This document shows positions 42,509 to 54,266 of a stretch of 64,000 nucleotides of DNA, piece by piece. The stretch's first letter is position 1, and each line of letters begins with the position of its first letter. This DNA comes from Irpex lacteus (taxonomy: Eukaryota > Basidiomycota > Agaricomycetes > Polyporales > Irpicaceae). The stretch lies in NCBI GenBank assembly GCA_001986395.2, contig MQVO02000007.1:682001-746000 (forward strand), read 5' to 3'. A program made the translations under genes and the position numbers. The notes under the pieces were generated by a model. The model was given only the letters and a program-made list of their open reading frames with translations, ran no database searches and was not told the DNA's origin.

Positions 42509-44902
42509 ATGGCCACCCACGTAGTCACCGAGATCCCACCACTGAAATTCGTCGAGTTCCTGCCGAAGGTTGAAGATGCAGCTACGCCGATTGTGGACTT
42601 TGGTGCTGTTCCTGAAGGCCCTAGCAAACTTGCGAAAGATATGTTTACACCCTTTGTATGTCCTCCCCCACCTCTTTGAATCGTTGTACCCCACGGATAG
42701 TTGACTTGACGTTTTGATCATTAGGCACACGCTATCGATAATTCAGGCTGTTGCCCTGGCTTCGCTGTTCGGGAAGCCTCGTCAATGACCAACCTCGAGC
42801 CTGAATACGCGATGTTCGAAAAGAACGTGTACCCTTCAAGTTCTGGACCCAGGACTACTGCACTCTCGCTCATGGACGTTATTGTACAATTCAAATCTCA
42901 CCTGTGCAAGGACCGTTTTTCGCCGTTCGATGACGATGACGAAGAAGATAGCGAACACCAGCCTGAAGTGCCATGGTCCCAAATCATGGACATCAACATT
43001 GTCGAGCAGTCTGAGTATGCCAGCAAGCTCATGACTCTCCAACATCGCTCCCGGATCTTCTCCCTCCACATTATCGGACATTACGCTCGACTCATCCACT
43101 GGGACCGCGCTGGGGCTACAGTGTCGGAGCGATTCAACTACCACGACGGCACCAACAACTTCCTCGGCGAGTTCCTCTTTCGTTACTCCAAAGCGACTCG
43201 CGAACAGCGTGGTTTTGACCGGCACGTGAAGAGGGCGAACGAAGACGAAGTTGGGCTACTCGATGCGGCCGTCAAAGAACATCTCAGGCAGTTCCGCTAT
43301 CCCGCTTATCTACAGAGCTCGCTCGCGCGTACCGTTGACGAGTCATACCCTGCGTATAGTGTCCATGTTGAAGATGATGCAACTCATGAAGAGGGGGACT
43401 ACATCGTCTGCAGGCCGTCCACCAAACGCTCATCTTTAGTGGCCCATGAGCCCATCACCTGGGGATATCTTGCGTGGGGAATGCGCCAACAGAAGCTCGT
43501 GTTCCTCATGGACATCTGGTTTCCCGAAGGCACAGTCTTTTTCTCAGAGGCTGCCGCATACGACTCTCTGCGCGAACTAGGGTCTGATAATCTGAACGCT
43601 CTCCTCCCAGCCGTCATTGCTTGTGGTGACGTCCGCCAGTCAGACGGCTCCGCGCAGCGCACGCTCACGACGGACCCTCAGTGGCGATACATTCGTCAGC
43701 GTGTCGTGCAAGAGCTAGCTCTTCCCTTGTGCATGGTTCAAAATTCAAAACAACTTCTTCAAGCGATTCGAAACACTCTGGAAGGTCGGTGAAATTCAGA
43801 CCATTTGGCGCTGACTCTATGACGCTCATCTCATGCCCTTAACAGTCATCATGATAGCGTACCACCAGGGCCGGATCTTGCACCAGGATATCAGCGCGAG
43901 CAGCATCATGCTAACTCAAGAATTCACTGGGATTTTGAACGACTGGGACCGCGCCGTTCGTGTTGATCCTGATAGTCCTAGTCCTATTGGGCACCGCACG
44001 GTATGCCTCCATAAGAATATCAAAGGTCATACAGTGTTCTAACCTTGTTAAATAACTTCAAGGGCACCTGGAGATTCATGTCCGTCGACGTTCTCGAGGA
44101 CAAAATGGGAACAAAACCTCACAACATCCTCGACGACGTCGAGTCCGCCTTCTGGGTGTTCTCCTATCACTGCCTCCACTATTTCAAACGAACTCCCGGC
44201 CTGCTCCAGGGTTTCATTGGGATGTTTGATGAGACAGGCGAGAGATTTGGATGCGACGGACAGCGCCATGCATACGGAGGGCAAACGAAATGGGTGAATC
44301 TGTACGACTTCAGATTTCGCATGATCGAGTTTGAGAGCAAACCCCTCACTCGTGCTCTACGCAACTTTACCGAAATACTGGGGAAGCACCACATAGCCAA
44401 GATGACCCCTGAAAACGACCCAGTGGCTAACTACAGAGCAATTTTGGAAAGCCAAGGCACACATGTTCTGGAAGAAGTCGCAGGGATCATCGAGATTTTC
44501 GACAAGGAGATTGCTAGTGAAGACTGGCCTGAAAGCGATGATGCCGTGGAAGAGCAATTTCCGGATTTCGTTGCTTTGTTCAACTACCCCGAGATGGCTG
44601 ACTCGGACTCCGACCAGGCATCATCGAGCACGGATGCTGCTAATTGCAGTTGCAGTTTGGCGGGACTTGCACCATATCCCCTCTCTCGCACCAGCTTGAA
44701 GCGTCCACTGGAAGAAGACGACGAAGACGAGGAGAAGGAGCAGGAGGAGCAGGAGGAGGGGGAGGAGGGGACTTCATATGGGCGACTCGGAGCAAAGAGG
44801 CGCAAACTTGAAGGGAATCCTGAGCCAGGAATGACCGGGATTATCAGTCACTTCGTCGGGACCCTTGCTTGCAAGGTAGGACGAGTGTTCAGTGGAAGGT
44901 AG
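42509..44902 (+). CDS. FunK1-family protein kinase, copy 1 (key residues changed)
   Basis: Fungal-specific FunK1 kinase-like protein, 733 residues; exons 42509-42655, 42725-43784, 43846-44000 and 44063-44902. Family landmarks: NSGCCPGFAVREAS, ASKLMTLQHRSRIFSLHIIG, HYARLIHWDRAGATVSERF, FLFRYSKATREQRGFD, GYLAWGMRQQKLVF, QELALPLCMVQNSKQLL, then the catalytic segment GRILHQDISASSIML and LNDWDRAVRV (the DFG-equivalent DWD), and GTWRFMSVDVL (APE-like region). Compared with copy 3, the presumed ATP Lys of VFFKD is Met here (VFLMD) and the Mg-binding Asn of the HxDxxxxN loop is Ser. It keeps HQD and DWD. Possibly a weak or dead kinase (inference). The C-terminus is acidic (EEDDEDEEKEQ) followed by a basic cluster. 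Reading frame intact. Confidence 0.88.
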
Positions 44903-45600
44903 AAATGTCGTCCGAGCAAGTAAGCTGCTGGCGAAGTCTGTAGCGAGGTGTAAACGAAATATACTGCGTAGTTTATATATAATCATAATGCGAAGACAAA
45001 TGCTATTCGTACTGGTTGTGGTCCTAGGGGGCCAATCGTGTTTGCATCAGGAAAATGCGATATCTCCCAGATGTCTGGAGACGATGGGAGTATCCCGGAG
45101 CACTCTGGAGCTCTGTGAGCTATCGCAATGTTTCCTGATGTGTTGGATCCCTAATTTGCGCCGTTCAAGTTCGTCAGGTGTTAAGAAAAAAGGGGGTTTC
45201 ACCTTGGGAGGGGACGGGTGCATCCTGACGATTGTATAGCCATACATAGAGTATGTGCACACCGAGCCTCAGCGCGCACTGTACCGCCAACCGTATCTTC
45301 AGTATACTCGAAAGTACCGCCCAAATCCCATTGTTTGACTCGAAAATTGCCAGTGTAACACTTCACGGCTAACGCTGAACCTTTTTTGTTTGAGAGAGAG
45401 AGAGAGTGAGCATGTTCACTCTACTCGCCTGTTGCATTACGAGACCTGACGTGGTTGACGCGATGCTGAGGTGAAAAGACAAAGACCGCAATTTGAGCAG
45501 TGTTACAAAAGTGCTACTAACTACGTACTTGCACTCTCTACAGTGCTGGCATCATCATGCGAACGCTCGTTCAAGTCTGAAGTGGGATTGATACTTATTC
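44903..45600. other. Convergent spacer; GA microsatellite
   Basis: 3' flanks of FunK1 copy 1 and the FAD enzyme. A (GA)n tract of about 14 bases lies near 45393. No gene seen. Confidence 0.55.
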
Positions 45601-47405
45601 TTAAAAATGCCGCCTCACCAAATCCTTCCCAGCCCGCACAGCAAACTCAACCGTCTCGAACCCGTTCAGCCCACTCGCCCACCACGTGCCGCCCACGCCC
45701 TGCAGCCTCTCCAGCCTCCCATACGCGTCCCCTTTATCCGCGAGGAGGTCCTCCCCCGAGAAATGCGGGAAATAATGCCACGATTTGAGCGCTTTGACGT
45801 CTCTCGCCGTCACCGTCTGGGCCCCGTCAGAGACGTTCAACCCAGCGTGCACCTTATTGATCGTATCAACGAGCAAGCTCTCCGCCTTCTCGACCGTGTA
45901 GATGTCTCCCCATTGCCACGCAGTAGCGACGTCGCTGGCATTGTGCAGCCGCACGAAGGCGACGGGCTCTCCGACGGGTTTGAACGGGTTTTGGACGAAG
46001 GAGGTGAAGGGAGGGGTGCGCACGGAGACGGCGGAGGACCAGTAGGGCGTGATGGTGAGTTTCATGAAGAGGTCGATCTCGTCCATCGTGAGCGGCAGGT
46101 TGAGGGATTCGAGGGCGGGGAGCGTGGGTGGGAAGGCGAGGATTAGGTGTGTGCAGCGTTGAGTTGTGGGCGCGGAGGTGGGTGGGTTGTACCGGATCAT
46201 AGGCGAGTTTGCGTCGTGTCGGTCTGTGAAAGACGGAGCGGTCAGTGAATGGTTGCGGTTTCGTCGCGGAATGGAATGGGCGTGACGTGCCTACGTAGGT
46301 GATAGTAGTATTGAGGTGGATCTTTGTCTGCTTGAGTGTGCTCGCGTAGTGCTTGAAGACACGATGGAAGTCTAGAATACGGCGATTATAATTATCCTTA
46401 GAAATACAAGACTACTCCGTCGTCAATTCGTAGTACTCACCAACGATATAAGACTTGGACATGGCGACGAACACGCCCAGAACCTCCGGTGTGAAGTACT
46501 GTAGCATGTAGATCTACACCATCATCACGCGCCACGCCACCAACGAAGTCAACAACGACGGCAAAGACGGCATATATAGTGAAGTGACACATACCGTAGG
46601 CGTCTCTGTGAGATCTCCGTAGCCATAGGGTACCATGCCCAACTGCATGATCGACGGCAAGTACAGATAGTCGTTCTTATCCAACCACGTCCCAATGGGC
46701 TCGGTAAACTCCTTCGGGATGCCATGCTAGTAATCCACCCAACAGTAAGCATCTCACTCCCAGCACTCCATATTCATCGAGAACCACACTCACAGGATAC
46801 CCAATCGCAGTGTACTTAGGCTCAAAATGCTCCTCCCAGAACTGCTTGTACCGAGCGAGTTCACGCGCGATAGCCTCGATCGTCGTATTGTCGGGCGTCG
46901 GGTACTGTGCGACGACGTTCGCCTGTTCGGCGGGCCCGTACACGTATCGCTGCCACAGAGGCGGAGCGATGCCTGGTGTGAGGGGGAGCCCGGAGGCCTC
47001 GATGATGGGGAGCGTTTCGTGGTAGGTTTTGTTGGTGAAGAGGAGGGCACCGAGGGGGTGGTATGTGTTCCTATTTCGCGTTGCCGGCATGTAAGTATGA
47101 ATAACATATTGCAAAGGGAAAGAGAAGGAGGGATGCAGTACGTACCCGTTGGGACCGTCGTAGTACGCCTGGCATTTACCGCCTACCTCGGCGTGTTTCT
47201 CAAAGATGACGGTAGAGTGGCCCTTAGCCTCGAGCTCGTGTGCGATGGTGAGTCCCGTAGGGCCGGCGCCGACGATACAGACTGGATCTTCCTTGGGCTT
47301 GACACCTAGGTCCCCAGTTGTGATGGGGACTTGCGTGTCTGTGGCGGTCAGCGCGCCGAGGACGAGCTGCTGTAGAGTGGCGAAGGTCTGCCAGGGGAGA
47401 TACAT
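45601..47405 (-). CDS. FAD-dependent amine-oxidase-like enzyme
   Basis: Flavoprotein with an N-terminal dinucleotide-binding fold; substrate unknown. Exons (minus): 47405-47146, 47070-46794, 46726-46595, 46513-46441, 46371-46291 and 46223-45601, giving 481 residues. VCIVGAGPTGLTIAHELEAK is the GxGxxG Rossmann motif, with FEKHAEVGGKCQ binding the FAD ribose/pyrophosphate. Later pieces: RYVYGPAEQANVVAQYPTPD, GIPKEFTEPIGTWLDKNDYL, AWQWGDIYTVEKAESLLVDT, GTWWASGLNGFETVEFAVRA. That last one is the C-terminal FAD-contact helix of the family. The N-terminus (TFATLQQLVLGALTA) is hydrophobic and may be a signal or anchor. The fifth intron needs a GC-AG splice (AG|GCACGT) to keep frame: NTTITYVDRHDANSPMIRY. 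A TATATATAA box lies on minus near 47448-47456. Confidence 0.85.
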
Positions 47406-48728
47406 GGTCAGTATGAAGGAGAGCGAAGGTGGGGCACGTAGGCGGATTTATATATAGGTTGGTGGTGAGAACTTCCGGACAGCATGCCCTCACTTGACAT
47501 CGACTAGAAGCGGTGTCGTTTGTGCTCCTGTGGCGGTTTGAACTCGGCTGTCTTTTGTGGAAGCATGTCAGCTAAAATGGCCACCCGACAGCACGTTCCC
47601 TTCCATTAGTGGGGACTGTTGATGGATGTCGACGTAGGCGGTGCATGGTTGAAGTGTAGCAAATCAGATATCAGATATTGTACGTGCGCTGAACGAGTTA
47701 TTCGACCGCGCCACTTCGTATAGATTGGTTATTCCCTGGTATATATGGCAATTGAAGTAATATTAATACATGCATTGAATAAGCAGTTTGGGATCACTCA
47801 CCTGCGCACCCCTGTGACGTTCGAGAGAATCATAGATGTACACGAGTTCAAAGAGCAGGGATGAAAAGGGGGAGTAACTTCCACCAGTGGTCACGGTGCA
47901 GCGATGGTGACAGTATTCGCTGGAATGTGTGACGTCGGGGGCGGTCGATTTCATGCCATTATAAACGTCAGTATTGCGGGAGAAATTGAAGAAATTCCTC
48001 GTTCGCGAACTTGAACGGCTCCAAACTGTACGGTCTTTGTTCGGTTCAAGAAATTGAGGTGTACCTCCTGACTGGATGACGAGGTGAGAGTCTCCTGTTG
48101 GCACGCGTCAGTATAGAAATGCAGGTAGCCAAAATAGTGAGCGATGCATACTTGAACAAAAGCTGGGATTCCAGAGCACGCAGTTGTCAGCCAAAGCCCA
48201 CTGGCAAGATGCTCTCAAGAAGCTGTGACTTCAAATTTGAAGTCACCCACGATTATTTTGCTTCTTACTCTTGTAAGCTCTCAGCTAAATGGTATAAAAA
48301 GCAACAGAGGACCAAACCAGCCAACCTTGTACGTACTTATTATATCGTGAGCAGCATCGTGGTCACAGCAAGACTGCAGTACCCCCAGCCAGACTCGCGA
48401 CGCGTTTATTGCATCACGTGGACCATCAGCGGAGTTTTAATCACAACGGCGCAAGCGCACGTGGGAAATCGGGAATTGGAACTTGGCGCCCACCAGCGTT
48501 CTTGTCTCCTACCGCCTCGTCCTCGGACTGCGAAACACCTTGTCTGCTATTTCTTTCTGTTTTGTGGATTTAGACGGTTGTGAGTGTCTATTTTGTTGCA
48601 TTTTTGCGTATGGGCTGCTCAAAATAAAGATATCTAGCACCGAGGCGCGTCGGCGACTATCCCAGCCAACGAAGGAGGCAGCAAGACATTCAGGACTAGA
48701 AGTCTGGCTCTGAATCTTAGTCTTGAGC
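47406..48728. promoter_or_regulatory. Divergent promoter region, FAD enzyme / SNF2
   Basis: 1.3 kb. TATA box of the FAD enzyme at about 47448-47456 (minus) and a perfect 22 bp palindrome at 48225-48246. No gene recognised. Confidence 0.5.
48225..48246. repeat. Perfect 22 bp palindrome
   Basis: Half-site GTGACTTCAAA followed directly by its reverse complement TTTGAAGTCAC. Shares the ACTTCAA core with the palindrome at 33744-33763; both lie in divergent promoter regions. Confidence 0.6.
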
Positions 48729-51700
48729 ATGGCTCAACCTCCGTCGCTCAATAATCTTTCTGGGCCCCAATTTGGTCTTCCTCAACAACATATTCCGTCT
48801 CCCAACAAGCCCCAACATCAGCAGGGCAACCCTATACACTCGGTCATCAACGTGCGTTGCACAGTCTATGTTTGCACTACAATGCTTGCTCATCGTTTGG
48901 CTTCACATAGCGCATCAAGGTGCTCAAGCAGAATGGGTACACGCCGGAAAATAACTCAGAGCTTAACAAGCTACTCACAGCCCTCAAGAACATCGCACCC
49001 CAGGCGAACTTTGGTGAGTACTGGACGAATGCACTTCGTTTCATCACCCTGGTTCCTTATTGAAGTGCATGTTGCTAACAATCATGCATGCAACCCCTCG
49101 ATACTAGCAGCAAACGGTCATATACCGTCTGTAGGACCTCACAACGGGGGCCCCGTCCTGAATGGAAATCCCATGCAAGCTGGTCCTATCCCTCCTCAGA
49201 ACTACCCACAACCCGCGCCATCCCCTATCAGCTTCTCACAAGACCAGATCAACTCACTGCGTGCCCAGATACGCGCATTCAAGCTTATCTCCCGTGGACT
49301 GCCTGTCCCCGAACCGCTCCAAGCGGCCATCCGCGTGCCCAACCAGGCCCTGCCGGACCTCGAGAAGTTGGCACAAGGAGGAGATCTGAACGCACGGATC
49401 ATCGACAGTGCTGTTGCGGTGCATAAGACTGCGTCCGAGGCCGGCGAGATACCGGTGGAGGAGACGAAGGTGGAGGAGTCGGACGTCGTTCATGATTTGG
49501 CTGACATGCCCAAGGGCCCGTTCTTGGAGGATAACGTTAACTCGGGGATTTATCCATACAATGCCTATGTGCATCCGTTCACGCATCTGAAGAGAGATGC
49601 CTCGACGGACTCCATACTCTTCGCTACTCGTCTCCAACGACTGCTCATTCCGTCTTTGACCCCTACTGGTCTCGATCCGCACCAGATCATCGCAGAGCGA
49701 AACAGATTCGTCGATGCTCGTATCGACCAGCGCATTCGTGAGCTCGAGGCTATGCCTGCGCTTATGGGCGAAGGAGGACTCGAGCCGGTCGTGACCGACG
49801 AGAACGACGTCAAAGATGAACAAGAAATCCCCGACCTTCGCGCTCTCGTCCACCCCCCTCCCTCCACGCACGGAAAGCTGCGCGCCGTCCTCGAGCTAAA
49901 AGCCCTCCGTCTCCTCGACAAGCAACGCCAAATGCGCGCCAACGTCGCCGAACGCCTCATCCACGGGTCCATGCTGCCCCTCAACCGCGCCGACTTCCGC
50001 CGGGCACGCAAGCCTACGATCCGGGATGCTCGTATGACGGAGCAGGCAGAAAGGAAACAGCGCGCGGATCGCGAGCGGCGGGCGAAGCAGAAGCACGTCG
50101 AGCAGCTCGGGGTGATATGTGCGCACGGGCGGGAGGTGTTGGCGGTGAACAACAACGCGCAGATGCGTATTCAGAGACTGGGCAAGGCGGTGTTGGCGTT
50201 CCACGCGCATACGGAGAAGGAGGAGCAGAAGCGGATTGAGAGGCTGGCGAAGGAGCGGTTGAAGGCTTTGAAGGCGGACGACGAGGAGGCGTATATGAAG
50301 CTGATCGACACTGCGAAGGATACGCGTATCACGCATTTGTTGAGGCAGACGGACGCGTATCTGGACTCGCTGGCGCAGGCGGTTATGGAGCAGCAGAAGG
50401 AGGGTGGAGAGGACTTTAGTAATGTTATTGGGGAGCAGGAGGAGGGGCCGACGAGCGAGGCGACGTTTGGGGCGCAGAGGATCGATGTGGAGGATGATAA
50501 GGGCAAGTTGGACTACTATGCGGTTGCGCATCGTATTAGAGAGAAGGTCACGAGCCAGCCGCGGTTGTTGGTTGGGGGCACGCTTAAGGAGTATCAGCTG
50601 AAGGGGTTGCAGTGGATGGTCAGTCTGTACAATAACAAGCTGAATGGTATCCTCGCCGACGAGATGGTAAGTAGTGCGCATCTGTTACTTTGTTAGACTC
50701 CTACTGATTATCTTCCAATAGGGTCTCGGAAAGACCATCCAGACTATCTCGCTGATCACCTTCCTCATCGAGGTGAAGAAGCAGCGAGGCCCATACCTTG
50801 TCATCGTCCCACTCTCTACGATGACCAATTGGTCTGGCGAGTTCGCAAAGTGGGCGCCTGGTGTCAATATGATCTCTTACAAGGGTAATCCTGCGCAGCG
50901 TCGTAACTTGATGCAGGAAATTCGGATGGGACAGTTCCAAGTCCTCCTCACCACATACGAGTACATCATCAAGGATCGTCCGCAGCTCTGCAGGATCCGA
51001 TGGGTGCATATGATCATCGGTTCGTTCTCTCGTTCAATGACAGTATACAATGAAGAATGAAGCTCATTCGTCTGACATAACAGATGAGGGCCATCGCATG
51101 AAGAACACCCAAAGCAAACTCGTCCAGACGCTCACGACCTACTACCACTCGCGCTACCGGCTCATCCTCACCGGCACGCCTCTGCAGAACAACCTCCCCG
51201 AGCTCTGGGCATTGCTCAACTTCGTCCTTCCCAAGATCTTCAACTCCGTCAAGTCGTTCGACGAATGGTTCAACACGCCCTTCGCCAACTCCGGCACCGG
51301 CGACAAGATCGAGCTGAACGAAGAAGAGGCGCTGCTGATCATTCGCCGGTTGCATAAGGTGCTCAGGCCGTTCTTGCTGAGGAGATTGAAGAAGGATGTA
51401 GAGTCGGAGCTGCCGGATAAGGTGGAGAAGGTGATCAAGGTCCGCATGAGCGCGCTGCAGAGCCAGTTGTACAAGCAGATGAAGAAGTTCAAGATGATCG
51501 CGGACGGGAAGGACGCCAAGGGGTGAGTGCTTTCTGGTGTTTTGTCGTGCATTTTCGCCGGTGTTGATTGTGTTATACGCGTGCAGGAAATCGGGTGGAG
51601 TCAAGGGTCTCAGTAACGAGCTTATGCAGTTGCGGAAGATCTGTCAGCATCCGTTCCTGTTTGAGAGCGTCGAGGATAACGTCAACCCTGGTGGATACAT

Positions 51701-53740
51701 CAACGACTCTCTCATTCGTGCGTCTGGAAAGATAGAGCTGCTCTCTCGTATACTCCCCAAGTTCTTCGCTACCGATCACAGGGTGAGTTAGTATCAGCTC
51801 TACAGTCAAGTTTTAACACTGAACGGTTTTTATTCGTTTCAAGGTCCTCATCTTCTTCCAGATGACGAAAGTCATGGACATCATGGAGGACTTCTTGAAG
51901 ATGATGAACTGGAAGTATCTCCGTCTTGATGGTGGCACCAAGACAGAAGACCGCGCTGGCCACGTCGCTCTCTTCAACGCCAAGGGCTCCGAGTACAAAG
52001 TCTTCATCCTCTCCACGAGAGCTGGCGGTCTCGGTTTGAACTTGCAGACCGCCGACACCGTCATCATGTATGTATTCGCTCTAATAGCGTCGCTTGTTGG
52101 AATGCTGATTGCGCTCATCTCCTTTGTAGCTTCGACAGTGATTGGAACCCTCACGCCGATCTCCAGGCGCAGGATCGAGCTCATCGTATCGGCCAGACGA
52201 AGGTCGTGCGTATCTTGCGATTCATCACCGAGAAGAGTGTCGAGGAGGCCATGTTCGCGCGTGCCCGATACAAGCTCGATATCGACGACAAGGTCATCCA
52301 AGCCGGTCGTTTCGATAACAAGTCGACTCAGGAAGAACAGGAAGAATTCCTTGTATGTTGTCTTGTCCTTGATTACTACACATGACCTCTGATTTTTGCG
52401 ACTTGTAGCGTTCGATTCTCGAAGCTGATCAGGAGGAAGAGAACGAAGAGGCTGGAGACATGAACGACGAGGAGATCAACGAGATCATCTCTCGGTCTGA
52501 AGAGGAATCTGTTATTTTCCGCGATATCGACATCAAGCGTGAGCGTGATGCTGCTGAGGCCTGGAAGGCTGCTGGTAACCGGGGCAAGCCGCCGCCCCCG
52601 CTCATGCAGCTTGAGGAGCTGCCAGAGTGCTACCGCGTAGACGAGCCTTTCGGTAACAAAGACGACTTGGACGAGATCGAAGGCCGCGGTCAGCGTCGGA
52701 GAGCTATCGTCAACTATAACGATGGGCTCAGTGATGATCAGTGGGCAATGGTATGTGGCCGTTCCTCTCGATCGTACGCCATACTGATACGGTTCATAGG
52801 CGTTGGAAGAGGGCGAGGATCTGCAAGAGTTGTCTGAGCGAGCTCGTGCCAACAAGGAGCGACGTGCTACCAACAAGCTGCTCAAGGAGGTTGACTCGCG
52901 CAACTCGCCGGCCTTTGACGAAGATACTCCTCGGAGTAGGAAAGTGAAGAAGGGCAAGTCTAGGGCCGTCGACGTTGGCTTTGAGGGTACACCTTCGAAC
53001 GGCAAGCGTAAACGCGGAAAGGCCATGTCTGTAACGCCGTCTCTGAACGAGGAAGAGGAGGAAGATCGTGATACGGTTCGTTGTCATTGCGTTTTGGTTT
53101 CACAATTAGCATGACTGAGTTTGCTTGTCATTAGAAACGCCGAAAGACGAAGCCCGTCGACTTGACACCAGCTATAAAGGAAAAGTTGAAGAAGGCTTAT
53201 AATGAGTGTTACAAGGCCGTTCAACTGTGCGAGGATGAGACTGGTCGCCGCCGCTGGGATCTCTTCAAGGAAATCCCCGATAGGAAGGTATGTAATATTA
53301 TCCGGTCTCACAAAATGATGTTCTGAACGAGACATATGCGATAGGTATACCCCGACTATTACGAGATCATACGACAGCCGATCGCCATGTCTCAGATCCG
53401 AAAACGTATCACCGGCGGCCAGTACAGATCTGTGCTCGACTTCCGACAAGACTGGAGACTCATGTTCAATAACGCTCGGACGTACAATCAGGAGGACTCG
53501 TGGGTGTACCGGGATGCAGACGAGATGGAGAAGGTGTTTGACAACGCGTGGAACAAGTTCATCGTCGGCAGTGGATTGCCGGGTGCACCTTCTGCTTCTG
53601 GGCCGTCGTCCACTGCTGGATACGACGGTGCCTTGTCGCCCATGGACGATGACGAGCAGCGACCTGTGTCCAAGGGGAAGAGTGCTCGAAAAGCTGTGAT
53701 CAGCGATGACGAGTATCTCACGCCTACGGACGAGGAGTAA
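48729..53740 (+). CDS. STH1: SWI/SNF or RSC catalytic ATPase (Snf2/Sth1 type)
   Basis: Nuclear ATP-driven chromatin remodeller, 1443 residues. Twelve exons: 48729-48851, 48911-49013, 49108-50666, 50722-51019, 51084-51522, 51587-51782, 51844-52067, 52130-52352, 52409-52750, 52800-53075, 53135-53287 and 53345-53740. Domains: QLQ about 118-152 ([20 protein letters not shown]); HSA, actin-related-protein binding, about 380-455; helicase lobe 1 with Walker [12 protein letters not shown] at 593-603 and the DEGH box (DEGHRMKN) at 695; [18 protein letters not shown]; lobe 2 with [29 protein letters not shown] and [15 protein letters not shown]; SnAC region after 1055; bromodomain about 1275-1385 with [14 protein letters not shown] and the acetyl-lysine Asn region [15 protein letters not shown]. 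Domain order and length fit Sth1/Snf2 and not Isw1, Chd1 or Ino80. Choice between SWI/SNF and RSC is open. Confidence 0.95.
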
Positions 53741-54266
53741 ACGTGGTTCTGCGTCGGTTCTATTCCTGGTTTCACCCTAAGTTTCGTGATGTGTTTCGCC
53801 GAGTCTGCTGTACTAGTATCATAGACCTGTAATGTTTACTTATGCATGAGATGTGTTTCGACCACCACCAATACGCTCGTCGGCGTGAGAGAACGGTGTG
53901 ACATGGTCTTGGCTGACCACAGTCCGTCGTGTACATTCCCAAAGGGGCAGTTGCTGAGTTTCAACTTCGACGACGACCACACTCCGCCACCGAAGATGCG
54001 GCTTCAGCTGATGGAAGGCCGAATGTGGCGCGTGGGATACCAGTGTCCTGTGACGCGCCAGGCGAGTGCACCTTCCCTTTCTTCTCTCCAACACATTCAA
54101 GCTCTTTCCCTCAAAACAGCTTCGGGTCACTGACTCCGAGTCGCGGCAGGGTTCCAAGTCCTCGAGTTCGCGCCAGCTAGTGCCACACACAAGTTGAAGC
54201 CAAATCCCACCTCTCAGGCTAGCCGTAACTCTTCTTGAAAATTGCCTTTGAGTCAGCACTGCTAGC
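53741..54266. promoter_or_regulatory. Spacer with FunK1 copy 2 promoter element
   Basis: CCCAAAGGGGCAGTTGCTGA then GTTTCAAC at 53938 matches the element upstream of FunK1 copies 1 and 3; similarity to the copy 3 flank continues (CACACTCCGCCACCG). No TATA box as clear as in copies 1 and 3. No separate gene. Confidence 0.55.

Noticed and set aside
48723..50696. SNF2 gene read as one 657-codon uninterrupted frame
   Set aside because: Introns at 48852-48910 and 49014-49107 happen to be readable; splicing them restores [18 protein letters not shown] and a consistent phase to the rest of the protein.
48729..53740. Calling the remodeller Isw1, Chd1 or Ino80
   Set aside because: It has QLQ, HSA and a C-terminal bromodomain, no SANT/SLIDE, chromodomains or large helicase insertion.
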